From Bacteroidia bacterium (lineage in GTDB: Bacteria > Bacteroidota > Bacteroidia > NS11-12g > UBA955): 64,000 bases of DNA. Where the stretch lies: positions 1 through 64,000 of the forward strand of contig JALOAG010000001.1 in the NCBI GenBank assembly GCA_023228875.1. The letters are read 5' to 3'. Below, in pieces: positions 24,573 through 33,587 of the stretch. The position numbers and the translations under genes were made by a program. How positions within the stretch are numbered: position 1 is the stretch's first letter; each line of letters opens with the position of its first letter. The notes below the pieces were generated by a model. That model worked only from the letters and a program-made list of their open reading frames with translations. It searched no databases and was not told where the DNA came from.

Positions 24573-26083
24573 TATATACGCAATCTTTCTTGTGAATTTT
24601 TAAAAATGCCTGTGTATTGTCTTGTTATTTGCCGCAACTGACTTTCATCTATAACAGGAACAATATCAAGTTCACTCATATTTCCTATACTGTTTGTTAT
24701 AATTACACACCTGTCTAATACTTCAACTCCATCTTGGTCAATCAATGAAAACCAATATCGGGCATGAAATTCAGCTTGAGCATTGAAGAACATAATAGTT
24801 GATGCAGGAAAATATTTTTCAAATTTATTTGTGAGAATATACCCCTTGAAATACTTCTCATACTTGCTAATCCAATCAATTGCTAATTGATTTCTTGCTC
24901 TTCCCCAGTAACCTAAAAAGTAGAATTTGGAAATACCTTTTTCCAATGCTGAATGTGTCATCGCATTAAGCAAAGCAATTTGGTCGTCTTTCAATTGAAG
25001 TTCTGCTGTTACACTATCTTCTTTTATATCACCAAAAAAGTATGGGTCTGCAATTAGAATTTTTGGTCCTAAATAATCTAAAATGGATTTGAATAAATCT
25101 GATAATTTTTTGTTCGCTGTATTCTTGTCAGCATAAACATTTTGTTGCCAAGTGAAATTCGAAATATTTTCAGGTCTTTTTTTCTTGTCTGATGTGAGCA
25201 TGAAGTCTCTACCATAAGCATCCTTGAATGTGGCGTTGGCAATATGTCCGTTCACTTGAATGTCTTGAATGAGAAAATATTCAATTACTTTTTCTTCATT
25301 GTCATCAACCAAAATTTCAACCTTACCTTTTTTTGTGGGTTCAGTTAACTTGGTTTTGAAAAATCCTGTGTTGCTATCAATGGTTGCTTTTCCAATCTCC
25401 TGTTCACTTTCATTTTTTATAATAGCTTCATATTTTGATTTTGGATTGAAATTTTGTTGATAGAAGCCGACCATTTCTTTACTGCCAATTCCCTTTTCAG
25501 AGGTTTTTCTTACTCCATGAAATGTAAGATAAGCGGTTCTATATTCTTTGATGCCCCAAATTCCTTTTTTCAAATTGTCGTGAATGAAATTGTCCTCAAA
25601 GAATCCTAAAGGGAATAACGGTTTAATTTCTAACGAACCATTTTTGAAAGCAGAGAGAAATTGCAAGTTCTCCTTTTGATAAAACTCTTGTGGAATTAGA
25701 GTATTGTTCTCCGTTACTAATGAATCAAATTTATTTTCTCTTCTACTTTTAAAAGGGTCAGCATTATTTGTCTTTATATCATGTGGAGAGATTGTCAGAG
25801 AGATTTCTTTACTATCAATGATTAGCTTTTTATCTGAAAGTATATCGTCAAAAATTTTCAGCATTATGGAATCCTTTCCACATCCTGTCCATTGATTTAT
25901 AGAAAGTTTATCCCAAACTTTATTTGGTTTCCCATCTTTCCCTGCTCCGTCATACCAATGAATTTTATTACTTGGATAAAAATCAGGAATAGTTTTTAGA
26001 TAAATAAAAAGCAACTTCTCATTGCTTCCATCGCTTTGAGTAATGAGGGTAAGTATGCTTGCATTTGGAAACTTAGTAGGCAT
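24572..26083 (-). CDS. Unknown 503-residue protein of the extended Wadjet operon (VPA1262-like?)
   Basis: A soluble protein without signal peptide. The N-terminal half (PSNKIHWYDGAGKDGKPNKVW, then KGIWGIKEYRTAYLTFHGVRK) reminds me of the VPA1262-family N-terminal domain found in defence loci. The C-terminal part has ILIADPYFFGD (about 345) and EFHARYWFSLID (about 443), which recall the paired strands of phospholipase D-like proteins, but a proper HxKxxxxD motif is absent. Directly downstream of jetD with one base between. Assignment is tentative; a nuclease-like or signalling role cannot be decided. Confidence 0.55.
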   Translation of the reverse strand: MPTKFPNASILTLITQSDGSNEKLLFIYLKTIPDFYPSNKIHWYDGAGKDGKPNKVWDKLSINQWTGCGKDSIMLKIFDDILSDKKLIIDSKEISLTISPHDIKTNNADPFKSRRENKFDSLVTENNTLIPQEFYQKENLQFLSAFKNGSLEIKPLFPLGFFEDNFIHDNLKKGIWGIKEYRTAYLTFHGVRKTSEKGIGSKEMVGFYQQNFNPKSKYEAIIKNESEQEIGKATIDSNTGFFKTKLTEPTKKGKVEILVDDNEEKVIEYFLIQDIQVNGHIANATFKDAYGRDFMLTSDKKKRPENISNFTWQQNVYADKNTANKKLSDLFKSILDYLGPKILIADPYFFGDIKEDSVTAELQLKDDQIALLNAMTHSALEKGISKFYFLGYWGRARNQLAIDWISKYEKYFKGYILTNKFEKYFPASTIMFFNAQAEFHARYWFSLIDQDGVEVLDRCVIITNSIGNMSELDIVPVIDESQLRQITRQYTGIFKNSQERLRI

Positions 26084-26084
26084 A

Positions 26085-26933
26085 TTATCTTCTTAAAAGT
26101 TCATGATTTATACTTTCTTCTTCAATCCATTTTTCAGGAATAAGACTCGTCAAAATTTCCTTTGCATTTTTCGGAAAAAGCGAATAGTCGATTTCGGTTT
26201 TCCATTCTCTAATCTTGGCCAATGTTTTAATTGGCTCTTGTGGAACAAGTATCTCAATTTTTGGGAAATATTTTCTTTTAATACTTTGGAAAATTTCAAT
26301 TCCTCTGTTGTCCCAATCGCACAAATAATAAAATGGAATTTCAGGTTCAATAACATATTTTAATTTGGCGGTGTTTCTTCCTCCTGCATACCATAACTCT
26401 ACATTATACAATCTTTCTTTTTTCATTTGATTGTCATTTTCACAAAGAATGATTGCCTTAGGAATTCTGCTCTTGCAATGCAGTATTTTTAAATACTGTT
26501 GGTCGTGTTCATCAATCGGCAATTCATTTAATTCTAAAACATTTAATACAGCATTATATAGCTTGCTTGCTCTCGTTAAATATTTTGCACTATCAAAGTA
26601 AAGCGTTGAAATCTCTTTTTGACTTTTATCTGAATCCAAAATTTGTTCTCTGTTTTGTTCTATTTTTAAAAGTGCGTCAAGTTCTGATTCTTCAAAATTT
26701 GTATCATTGAGACTATATCTTTCAAGGAGTCCAGAATAATTGATAAACTTTTCTTGCAAATTTTCAGAATAGAAACAGTCAAAAGAATCCGTTTTGGAGA
26801 TTGTTTTTTTATTTACAGTAATTACATATTCCATTTCCAAAATCCTTTTACCCAAAGGAACGCCAAGCAACTCAGTTGATGTTTCTCCCTCTATATAAAG
26901 TTGATTAAGTTGTTTTAATGCCTTCCACTTCAT
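26085..26933 (-). CDS. jetD: Wadjet nuclease subunit JetD (DUF2220, Toprim-like)
   Basis: A 282-residue protein. The C-terminal half has the Toprim-like metal site of JetD: IILCENDNQ (Glu near 167) and the acidic pair in YYLCDWDNRGIEIF (about 207). An AGGRN motif lies between them. In Wadjet, JetD cleaves closed circular DNA that the JetABC SMC complex has trapped and extruded. It overlaps the end of jetC by 29 bp. It is shorter than many JetD proteins (350-400 residues), mainly in the N-terminal arm domain. Confidence 0.8.
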   Translation of the reverse strand: MKWKALKQLNQLYIEGETSTELLGVPLGKRILEMEYVITVNKKTISKTDSFDCFYSENLQEKFINYSGLLERYSLNDTNFEESELDALLKIEQNREQILDSDKSQKEISTLYFDSAKYLTRASKLYNAVLNVLELNELPIDEHDQQYLKILHCKSRIPKAIILCENDNQMKKERLYNVELWYAGGRNTAKLKYVIEPEIPFYYLCDWDNRGIEIFQSIKRKYFPKIEILVPQEPIKTLAKIREWKTEIDYSLFPKNAKEILTSLIPEKWIEEESINHELLRR

Positions 26934-29900
26934 TTTGTTCTTGTATATGTTTATCTAGTTCAACTTTTCTGAATTTCGTTTTAAAGAAACTCATTGGTGT
27001 ATAGTTGCGGTCTTTGTCCTGCTTACCTTTAACAAGCATATGTAAATACCATTCATCATTGGTGTATGAGCCAAATGGTTTTGGAGTCATTGTCAATAAC
27101 TGATATCCAAATTGTTTAGCTATGTCAGGAAAAATATTAAAATTAGTGTCGTCAATATTTGAAAGTTCTTCAATGATGATGAATTTTACTCCTTGATTTT
27201 TTTCTTGATGCTTTTGAACTATTGACAACCTTCCAATACAAAGAAGTGCTAAAGCTGTGTATGCTTGTCCGCCACTTCCAGTATTCTTTTTCCCTTTTTC
27301 ATCTTCCATTCTAACCTTTAATGAGAAATAAAATTTTGGATTAAGAAGTTGAGATGTGTCAGCATTCACCGAACCATAAAACTTCTTCGCAATATTTCGT
27401 ATCAGATTTTCAGGAGTATTTTCATTAGAAGGTAAATCTTCTGGAAGGGTAAACAAGTCAGCACCTTCTTTATGAACTCTGCCTCTTGCTTTCATCTTTT
27501 CAATCCAGTCAATATTTATGTCTTTACGTGGTTCAAATTCAACTTTAAATTGGAACGCATCACTAACTTTATTTTTCTCAAAGAAGAAGTTCAACCTTCG
27601 AACAGTATCCTCATGTGTTTTATATTGTTTTTCAACCAATCCAAAAACATTTGTAAGAATCTTTAATTGTAATTCTCCTAAAGTTAAGAGTTGTGTGTTA
27701 AGTTGATTAAGTTCTTTAGTCAAGCCGCTTAAACCTATTTTTCCACACAATACATTTTCTAATGTTTGATAGCTATAATAAGAAATGCCATTTCCATCAT
27801 ACAGTTCAGGATTTTTCTTTTCTGGTTTTGATTCATCAAATGTTGCAGCAACGGTCATGTATTCCTGCTGATACATTTTTTCTGAGCTGTCAAATTCCTC
27901 TTTGACTGTTATAACGGTATCTTCTGTTACATCGCCTAATGTTAGAAGTTTATCAAATTGTAAATCGGTTTGTTCTTCAAGATTTCGTTTTGCAATATTG
28001 AAATTAGATTCCGAAGATTCCTTAGCGACTTTCAAGGAATGAGTTTGACTTTTAGCATTATTGAATGCAGAAAGAGAATCATCTCGTTTTGTTTTTGTTA
28101 TTCGTCTTATTCTTTCTGCTGCTCTAATATCTTTTTCTCTTTCATCTCTCATTTCAATAAGTTCTTCCTTGCGGATTTCCTTTACCTTTAAATCTGTTTT
28201 ATCAACTGGTTCTTGCATTTCAGATTTTAACTCATTGATGTCGGTGAGTAAAGGTGTTAGAACTTTTGTATTTTCTTTTAATGAAGATTCAATTCTATCT
28301 GTTTTCTTAATGATGTCGGTAATTTTATCGTCCAACTCTCTAGCTTCTTCAGTAAGTGTTGTCAATTTTGAAAAAGAATCAAAATTATCTTCAATGAATT
28401 GAATATTTTCTTCCGTTAAAAGTTTATCTATTTCAAATTCATCAATTATTGAACGGTTAGTGTAAATGTCAATCAGTTCTTGATTTAATCCGATTTGTAT
28501 AAGACCTGCATTTAATTCCCTGTTTTCACGAAGTTCTTTTTCATATACTAAAATTTCATTTCTGATAGCTTCTCTATCGCTTTCAATAGCCTTTTCTAAT
28601 TTGTCTTTATCGTTGAATAGTTGTTTGGGAACTAATTCAAAATATTCTGAAACTTCGCCTAGAACAATCCAAATTCCGTTGCCATCACTTTCGTATGAAT
28701 TTAGTAGTGCTTTGGGATTCAAAGAAAACTTGTTGCCTTTTTTTGCTTCAATCTTCTTTATGTAAATTTCTTTGAACGCCATTAAAACAGTTTCTTGTTC
28801 AATCGTCAATGCCGATTTCTGCTTAACAGCCCAATGAAAAATCGAATCGGTGTTTTTTCCTTCATACAAGGTTAATACCTCTTTCAACGTTTCAATTTTC
28901 TCCTGTAAGAATAAGTTACGCTGATTGTAGTATGCATATGCGGATTCGTAACCTTCAATCCACTTTGAAGTTTCAAACTTCTTATAATGAATGCTTGTTA
29001 TTAATTGGTTTAATTTGAATTTTTGTTGTTTAATTTTTTCCTGCTTTTCAAAAGCCGACTTAATCAAATCAGGTGTTTTAAATTGTTCTATTACCGAAGA
29101 AAGATTTTCTAAACGTTTGTTGAACTCTTTATTTTTATCAAGTTGCAATTTAAGTTTCTCAATGTTTTGTTTTCCTGCTTCCGTTTGTTCATCTTCTAAC
29201 TTGCTTCGTATTTCATTACAAATTTCCTTCTGCTCAATCATTTTAGTATACGATTCTCGGCATTGGGCTTCATAAGTTCCTTTTGCATTATTGTATTCAT
29301 CAAATGCCTTGTTTTTTAACTTTTCATTTTCTTCAAACGCTTTTGTTGCTTCTTGCTTTTTCTTAAAAAGCAAATGTGCGTTTTTTGAAAAATAACCTTC
29401 TTTTGCTTTTACATAAGTTTCATGATTTCCTTTCAGGTGTTCTAAAAGTTTCTGTTTTCTTTCCCAAATTTTAATTTCTTGGTCTGCACGATGAAAATTT
29501 CGGATGTGCTGATTTAAAATTTCCTTCTGATTGTCAAAAGTTGTTTTTATGTCTTCATCATCTTCAAATAGAAAATTTTGCAAACTTCTTGAGTCTGTAA
29601 TTTTCAGTGTTTTCGCTCTTGCAAATGACTGTAAGACCTTTGCAAATGATTTTAAGTTTGCTTCTTTCGTTAAGTCAAAAGGTAAAATATGATTTTTGAA
29701 AAGCAACTCAAAATATTCATTCAGCTGCTCTCTTTGAAAGAAGTCTTTTAAATAAATGTCATGCTTCTTTTTAAGGTTTCTTTTAAGTTCAGTTAAATCA
29801 TAAATGTGTAAGTTCTCCGCAATGAAATCTTCTGAATTAAGAGGTTGTTCAAAAGGTTTAAGAGCAATTTTCTTGTCTTCAAAATCATCTCCTTTCTGAA

Positions 29901-30252
29901 CAATGAAAGGTCTTACAGGAACTCTTGATGTTCTCGGAATGAAAACACCAATTGTTATAAATTTCCCTTTTGATTTTTCAATATTTAAAAAACAATAAGC
30001 GTGGCTTATCCAATCTCTTTCCAACGGAATTGTTTCAATTTTTCTATCGTCTTTATCTAAGCCCTCTGTTCCAGGCTTCCATTCATCCCTAAGGGGAATA
30101 AATATTAATTGCAACAAATCAGCAATAAGCGATTTGCCTAAGCCGTTGTTCCCCGTAAAATCAGTTCTGACATCATGCAACAAGTAGTCAGCATTTTCGT
30201 GCTGACGAACGCCTACGGTTGATATGGAATATATTTTAGGATAACTGCTCAT
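26905..30252 (-). CDS. jetC: Wadjet SMC-like ATPase JetC
   Basis: A 1115-residue MukB/SMC-type protein. Walker A GNNGLGKS at residues 34-41, long coiled coils from about 270 to 480 and 600 to 900 with a hinge-like region near 480-600, signature-like GSGGQAYTALALL near 1000 and Walker B KFIIIEELSNID near 1030. It forms the DNA-loop-extruding motor of the Wadjet plasmid-defence complex with JetA and JetB. It overlaps jetB upstream by 17 bp and jetD downstream by 29 bp, the usual compact jetABCD order. Confidence 0.88.
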   Translation of the reverse strand: MSSYPKIYSISTVGVRQHENADYLLHDVRTDFTGNNGLGKSLIADLLQLIFIPLRDEWKPGTEGLDKDDRKIETIPLERDWISHAYCFLNIEKSKGKFITIGVFIPRTSRVPVRPFIVQKGDDFEDKKIALKPFEQPLNSEDFIAENLHIYDLTELKRNLKKKHDIYLKDFFQREQLNEYFELLFKNHILPFDLTKEANLKSFAKVLQSFARAKTLKITDSRSLQNFLFEDDEDIKTTFDNQKEILNQHIRNFHRADQEIKIWERKQKLLEHLKGNHETYVKAKEGYFSKNAHLLFKKKQEATKAFEENEKLKNKAFDEYNNAKGTYEAQCRESYTKMIEQKEICNEIRSKLEDEQTEAGKQNIEKLKLQLDKNKEFNKRLENLSSVIEQFKTPDLIKSAFEKQEKIKQQKFKLNQLITSIHYKKFETSKWIEGYESAYAYYNQRNLFLQEKIETLKEVLTLYEGKNTDSIFHWAVKQKSALTIEQETVLMAFKEIYIKKIEAKKGNKFSLNPKALLNSYESDGNGIWIVLGEVSEYFELVPKQLFNDKDKLEKAIESDREAIRNEILVYEKELRENRELNAGLIQIGLNQELIDIYTNRSIIDEFEIDKLLTEENIQFIEDNFDSFSKLTTLTEEARELDDKITDIIKKTDRIESSLKENTKVLTPLLTDINELKSEMQEPVDKTDLKVKEIRKEELIEMRDEREKDIRAAERIRRITKTKRDDSLSAFNNAKSQTHSLKVAKESSESNFNIAKRNLEEQTDLQFDKLLTLGDVTEDTVITVKEEFDSSEKMYQQEYMTVAATFDESKPEKKNPELYDGNGISYYSYQTLENVLCGKIGLSGLTKELNQLNTQLLTLGELQLKILTNVFGLVEKQYKTHEDTVRRLNFFFEKNKVSDAFQFKVEFEPRKDINIDWIEKMKARGRVHKEGADLFTLPEDLPSNENTPENLIRNIAKKFYGSVNADTSQLLNPKFYFSLKVRMEDEKGKKNTGSGGQAYTALALLCIGRLSIVQKHQEKNQGVKFIIIEELSNIDDTNFNIFPDIAKQFGYQLLTMTPKPFGSYTNDEWYLHMLVKGKQDKDRNYTPMSFFKTKFRKVELDKHIQEQNEVEGIKTT

Positions 30253-30901
30253 TGTTCAAATACTCTTCAATTGATTCTAAATTGTCAATTACATCTCCAT
30301 ATAATCTGCTTATTCGTTCAATGCTTGGCAAAACTTCAAAATGGATTTCTTCCTGATTTTTGAAAACAATCCACCCCAATTTTTCAAAGTCAGAAAGGAT
30401 TTTTCTCACTTTATCTTTTACATCTTGTTCTTCTCTTGGTGTGTAATTTTGTTTCACTTTGCTAAAGAGAATATTTTGCCAAAGTTCTTTGTGTTCACCT
30501 TCCTTAAAAATTTGTTCAAGTTCTTGCCAAGTAAATTCTTTCTGTTCAAAAAATCTCTCCTTGTATAGGTTTAAAAACAGAATAGCAAAAATCACTTTGT
30601 CATCTTCTAATTCTTTGCTTCGGTTTTCTTTCCCAAATTTTCCTTTTCCGTCATCTGGGAAATCTAAATAATAGAATTTACCGTTATCACTTTTATCACT
30701 TACTAAGTTCATTCCGAAGAATTGTTTGTAATAATCTTCAAGTCCTTTATCGTAAAATTCGTCTATGAAAGAAAATAAACGAATGTCCGTTCCAAAATCT
30801 TGAATGTGTCTCCCTTGCTTTAATGCAATGTCTGCATCTGCAAAGTATTTTGTTGCTTGTTCCGAATTTAAGAACGGATAGTTTGCATTTGCATTCTCCA
30901 T
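30236..30901 (-). CDS. jetB: Wadjet subunit JetB (MukE/KITE-like)
   Basis: A 221-residue protein with tandem winged-helix character: TWQELEQIFKEGEHKELWQ in the middle and VRKILSDFEKLGWIVFKNQEE near the end, as in DUF4194/MukE-like KITE subunits. It binds the kleisin JetA in the SMC complex. It overlaps jetA by 34 bp and jetC by 17 bp. Identification rests largely on its place between the JetA- and JetC-like genes. Confidence 0.78.
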   Translation of the reverse strand: MENANANYPFLNSEQATKYFADADIALKQGRHIQDFGTDIRLFSFIDEFYDKGLEDYYKQFFGMNLVSDKSDNGKFYYLDFPDDGKGKFGKENRSKELEDDKVIFAILFLNLYKERFFEQKEFTWQELEQIFKEGEHKELWQNILFSKVKQNYTPREEQDVKDKVRKILSDFEKLGWIVFKNQEEIHFEVLPSIERISRLYGDVIDNLESIEEYLNNEQLS

Positions 30902-32193
30902 AATGTTATGTCGTTTTTATTTTTTGTTACTTCTTCTTTTTGGATAGATATTGTTTTTTGGTCTGATTGATTATGTTCTTCAATTAAACCGAAGCATACC
31001 TGAATAGGCACTTCAAGATTATTTTCTTGTTCAATGATTTTGTCAAACCATTCGTCAAATTCAATTTTAACTCCCGATTCTATTTCAGTATTCATTTTAT
31101 CTAACCATTTTGCAGTTGCTTCTTGAATTTCAAGCAATGCAAGACCTTTTCTTCTTTCAGATTGTTCGTGATGTTTGTCGTATTCTTGTTGTTGTGGTTC
31201 AGCTTTAGCATAAAACTGAAAATCAACTTTAGGTATTGCGATAAATTTTACAGGAATAAACGGCAAATATTTTCTTTGGAAAACATCAGGAAGCTTTATT
31301 TCTCCTTTTTCGTTTCTACTGTATTTAAGCATGAGCAAAAGCAATTTTTCAATTTTGATTTTAAAAAGTTGCTTATGTTTCAACGTGTCAAGTAAATTTC
31401 TTAGCCGTTTTGAAGCAAGTTGAATTTTATCGTTAATGACCATTATTCTTCTGTCAATACTGCCAAAAAAATATTCAACTTCATTTTGCATTCTTGAAAA
31501 TTCATCAAATGTTTCTTCATCTGTTGCAAAATGTTCTTTTGCTGACTTTATTTTACTTAAAGTGTCATTCTTATAGTCAATGGTGTTTATTATGCCCGTT
31601 GTTTGCTTTTCAAGCAAGGTGAAAATTTCCATGTAAGAATTAATCTGCTCTTTTGGATTCTCGGTTTCGGTTTTAAGAAGTGTGCTTAGTTCGTTTATTC
31701 TGTCTGCAACTTCATTGTTCAATTTTTCGGTATGTGAGTATATTTCGTTTCGTGCAGGTTGAAAGTTATTTTTGAACCAATAACTAAAAGTTTCAATGTT
31801 AAGTAAATCTTCGTCAAGTAATGGTAAAGTCCTTTTGAACACATGAAATAACTCTAACTTTTTTATTTCAGGTTGGACTTCTTGAATAAGAAGTTTACAA
31901 AATTCCTTTGCAAAAACTGTTAAGTGAATTTGATATTTGTTTCCAACTCTTTCAGTAATGTAAAAATGATTACTTAGTTTTTTAGATAGGTTTTCTTTAT
32001 TCTTGTCTGTTGTAATGTTTAAAAATTCCACAACATCGTCTATCGTATCATCAAGGTCTTTTTGACCGAAATCTTCATTAATGTACCCCTTTTCTATTTT
32101 TTGATGAAGCCAAACAATAAGCAATAAAGATTCCTTTTGCGGAATCAAGTCAGCATAGTTTTTATTAAGTGATATGATTAAATCTTTATCCAT
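30868..32193 (-). CDS. jetA: Wadjet kleisin-like subunit JetA
   Basis: A 441-residue helical protein with a winged-helix-like N-terminal region (about 55-95), central coiled coil (about 150-290) and C-terminal winged-helix-like part (VFQRKYLPFIPVKFIA). This is the layout of the MukF-like kleisin JetA. First gene of the cargo operon; its ATG lies 47 bp from hairpin element 6. No strong -7 box is visible before it. Confidence 0.78.
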   Translation of the reverse strand: MDKDLIISLNKNYADLIPQKESLLLIVWLHQKIEKGYINEDFGQKDLDDTIDDVVEFLNITTDKNKENLSKKLSNHFYITERVGNKYQIHLTVFAKEFCKLLIQEVQPEIKKLELFHVFKRTLPLLDEDLLNIETFSYWFKNNFQPARNEIYSHTEKLNNEVADRINELSTLLKTETENPKEQINSYMEIFTLLEKQTTGIINTIDYKNDTLSKIKSAKEHFATDEETFDEFSRMQNEVEYFFGSIDRRIMVINDKIQLASKRLRNLLDTLKHKQLFKIKIEKLLLLMLKYSRNEKGEIKLPDVFQRKYLPFIPVKFIAIPKVDFQFYAKAEPQQQEYDKHHEQSERRKGLALLEIQEATAKWLDKMNTEIESGVKIEFDEWFDKIIEQENNLEVPIQVCFGLIEEHNQSDQKTISIQKEEVTKNKNDITLWRMQMQTIRS

Positions 32194-32240
32194 GTTCAGT
32201 TCACTAATATAAGTTTATTGCGGAATAGAGCAGAGGGAAA

Positions 32241-32317
32241 AAATGGCTCTTTTGCTTTTGCCGAAGGGTCGGCTAGTGGGGTCGGGGCAAAAGCAAATGT
32301 GCCATTTGTGCGATGGC
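32241..32317. repeat. Inner hairpin element 6 (5' side of Wadjet cargo)
   Basis: Outer stem AAATGGC (32241-32247), TCTT, inner stem TTGCTTTTGCC (32252-32262), a 23-nt loop, inner stem GGCAAAAGCAA (32286-32296), ATGT, outer stem GCCATTT (32301-32307), tail GTGCGATGGC. Same orientation as element 5. Confidence 0.8.
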
Positions 32318-32506
32318 AATAGAAATTCATTTTTTTTTGTGCGGTGGGGAAAAAATTAAAACACAGAAGGGTCGGCAATGAGTGTCGGCTTACTCGCTGT
32401 CCGTTTGTTATATCGTTTCTATGTCTTTGGTCACCTGTCAAAATGGTTTACTTTTTCTCGTTAATGTCTGTCGCTTTCTTGTTGTTGTGTCGTCCAATAC
32501 GCTTGC
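32318..32506. other. 5' flank of cassette C3, homologous to that of C6
   Basis: Contains TGTGCGGTGGGG (32338-32349), an A-rich run and blocks GGGTCGG, GTGTCGG, CTCGCTGTCCGTT and CAAAATGGTTT that align with 15460-15580. No convincing gene. Confidence 0.6.
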
Positions 32507-32638
32507 TGGTAACGGTTTCGGGCTTTGCGTTCGGGCGGGTTTCGGAGCACAAAACTGTCATTAAGCACTGAACTTAAATAGAAGCACAAAGCTCTAAGTT
32601 TGCACGTCAGCCCGCCTGACGCAAAACCCGTGTTACCA
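32507..32638. repeat. attC site of cassette C2
   Basis: Cores TGGTAAC and GTTACCA. The arms CGGGCTTTGCGTTCGGGCGGG / CCCGCCTGACGCAAAACCCG pair. The word GTTACCAGTA recurs inverted at 33585-33594. Confidence 0.88.
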
Positions 32639-32660
32639 GTAGTTTTTCTTCCGCTGTTCA

Positions 32661-33563
32661 TTATTTCAAGTCGTCAACGATGTCCGCAAAGTCATACTCG
32701 TGAATAAGCATTATTGTGTGTCCTTCTTTTCGCATACTCAAAGCCTTTTCTACTTTTCGTCCATAGCAAGAAAAAGCCCAAGCTGGATTTCCATTATCGC
32801 CAACAATTAAATAGTCTGTCTTGCGTGTAACACTGTCTGTTGGAATGCCGCCAAGTTTTATAATGTCTTTCTGTAGTTCTTCTCTGTTGCCTCGTTTGAG
32901 AACGCCAGTTATGCAAAATGTCTTTCCTGGAAATGTCACATTAGGTTCGCTTGTGCAAAGTCCTGAAATACTAACGTCCGATGTCTCACTCTTAATTTGT
33001 TCGCCTGTTTCTTTGTCATGAAGTTTTACAAATTGGTTGAAATATGCTTTTAAAACTAATTTTTCTTCTTCGTCAACCTTGTGGTCGGAAACGATTGATA
33101 AAATTAAACTCCTTATTTCGTCATAGGGATAGTAAGTGTTTAAATGCTCGTTTTCTTGAAGCCAATTATGCAGGTCGAAAATTTCCTTTTCGTTTATTAT
33201 CCCGTCTGATAAAATTCCATGACAAAGTCCTTGCAATGTTTGCAGGTCTGTTGTTACAGCGTTGTAGTAGTAGTTGTCATTTTCATATTTTTGGCATAAC
33301 CAATACAAGTCTTCAATTGTTTCTTTAGGTGGAATTTTGTTCGAGATTGTCTGCTCGATAATATTCATAAATTCATTGAACGGATTTCGGTCAATAAGGT
33401 CATTGTGTGCAACAACCCATTTATGAAGTTCGTTAATTTCCTTTTCGTTTACGTTGCCGTCTAAGTTAATGCCAAGCAAAATCCCTTTCAAAGAACTTAT
33501 TGCTTTGTCGGCTTGTGCTTTTGCGGTGTAAACTTTTAATGTCTGTTCGTCAAGGTTGCTCAT
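32661..33563 (-). CDS. BRCT-domain protein (cassette C2)
   Basis: A 300-residue protein. The last ~85 residues are a BRCT domain like that of NAD-dependent DNA ligase: GKTFCITGVLKRGNREELQK, LGGIPTDSVTRKTDYLIVG and a terminal FADIV. The N-terminal 200 residues contain two similar helical repeats (NVNEKEINELHKWVVAHN and IINEKEIFDLHNWLQENE), each followed by a VDEEEK-like stretch, resembling TerB-like or EF-hand-like helices. The open frame upstream crosses the attC; the ATG at 33563 follows the conserved leader AAAAGACGACACA. Role unknown; BRCT suggests DNA-linked protein interactions. Confidence 0.75.
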   Translation of the reverse strand: MSNLDEQTLKVYTAKAQADKAISSLKGILLGINLDGNVNEKEINELHKWVVAHNDLIDRNPFNEFMNIIEQTISNKIPPKETIEDLYWLCQKYENDNYYYNAVTTDLQTLQGLCHGILSDGIINEKEIFDLHNWLQENEHLNTYYPYDEIRSLILSIVSDHKVDEEEKLVLKAYFNQFVKLHDKETGEQIKSETSDVSISGLCTSEPNVTFPGKTFCITGVLKRGNREELQKDIIKLGGIPTDSVTRKTDYLIVGDNGNPAWAFSCYGRKVEKALSMRKEGHTIMLIHEYDFADIVDDLK

Positions 33564-33587
33564 TATTGTGTCGTCTTTTAAAATTAC

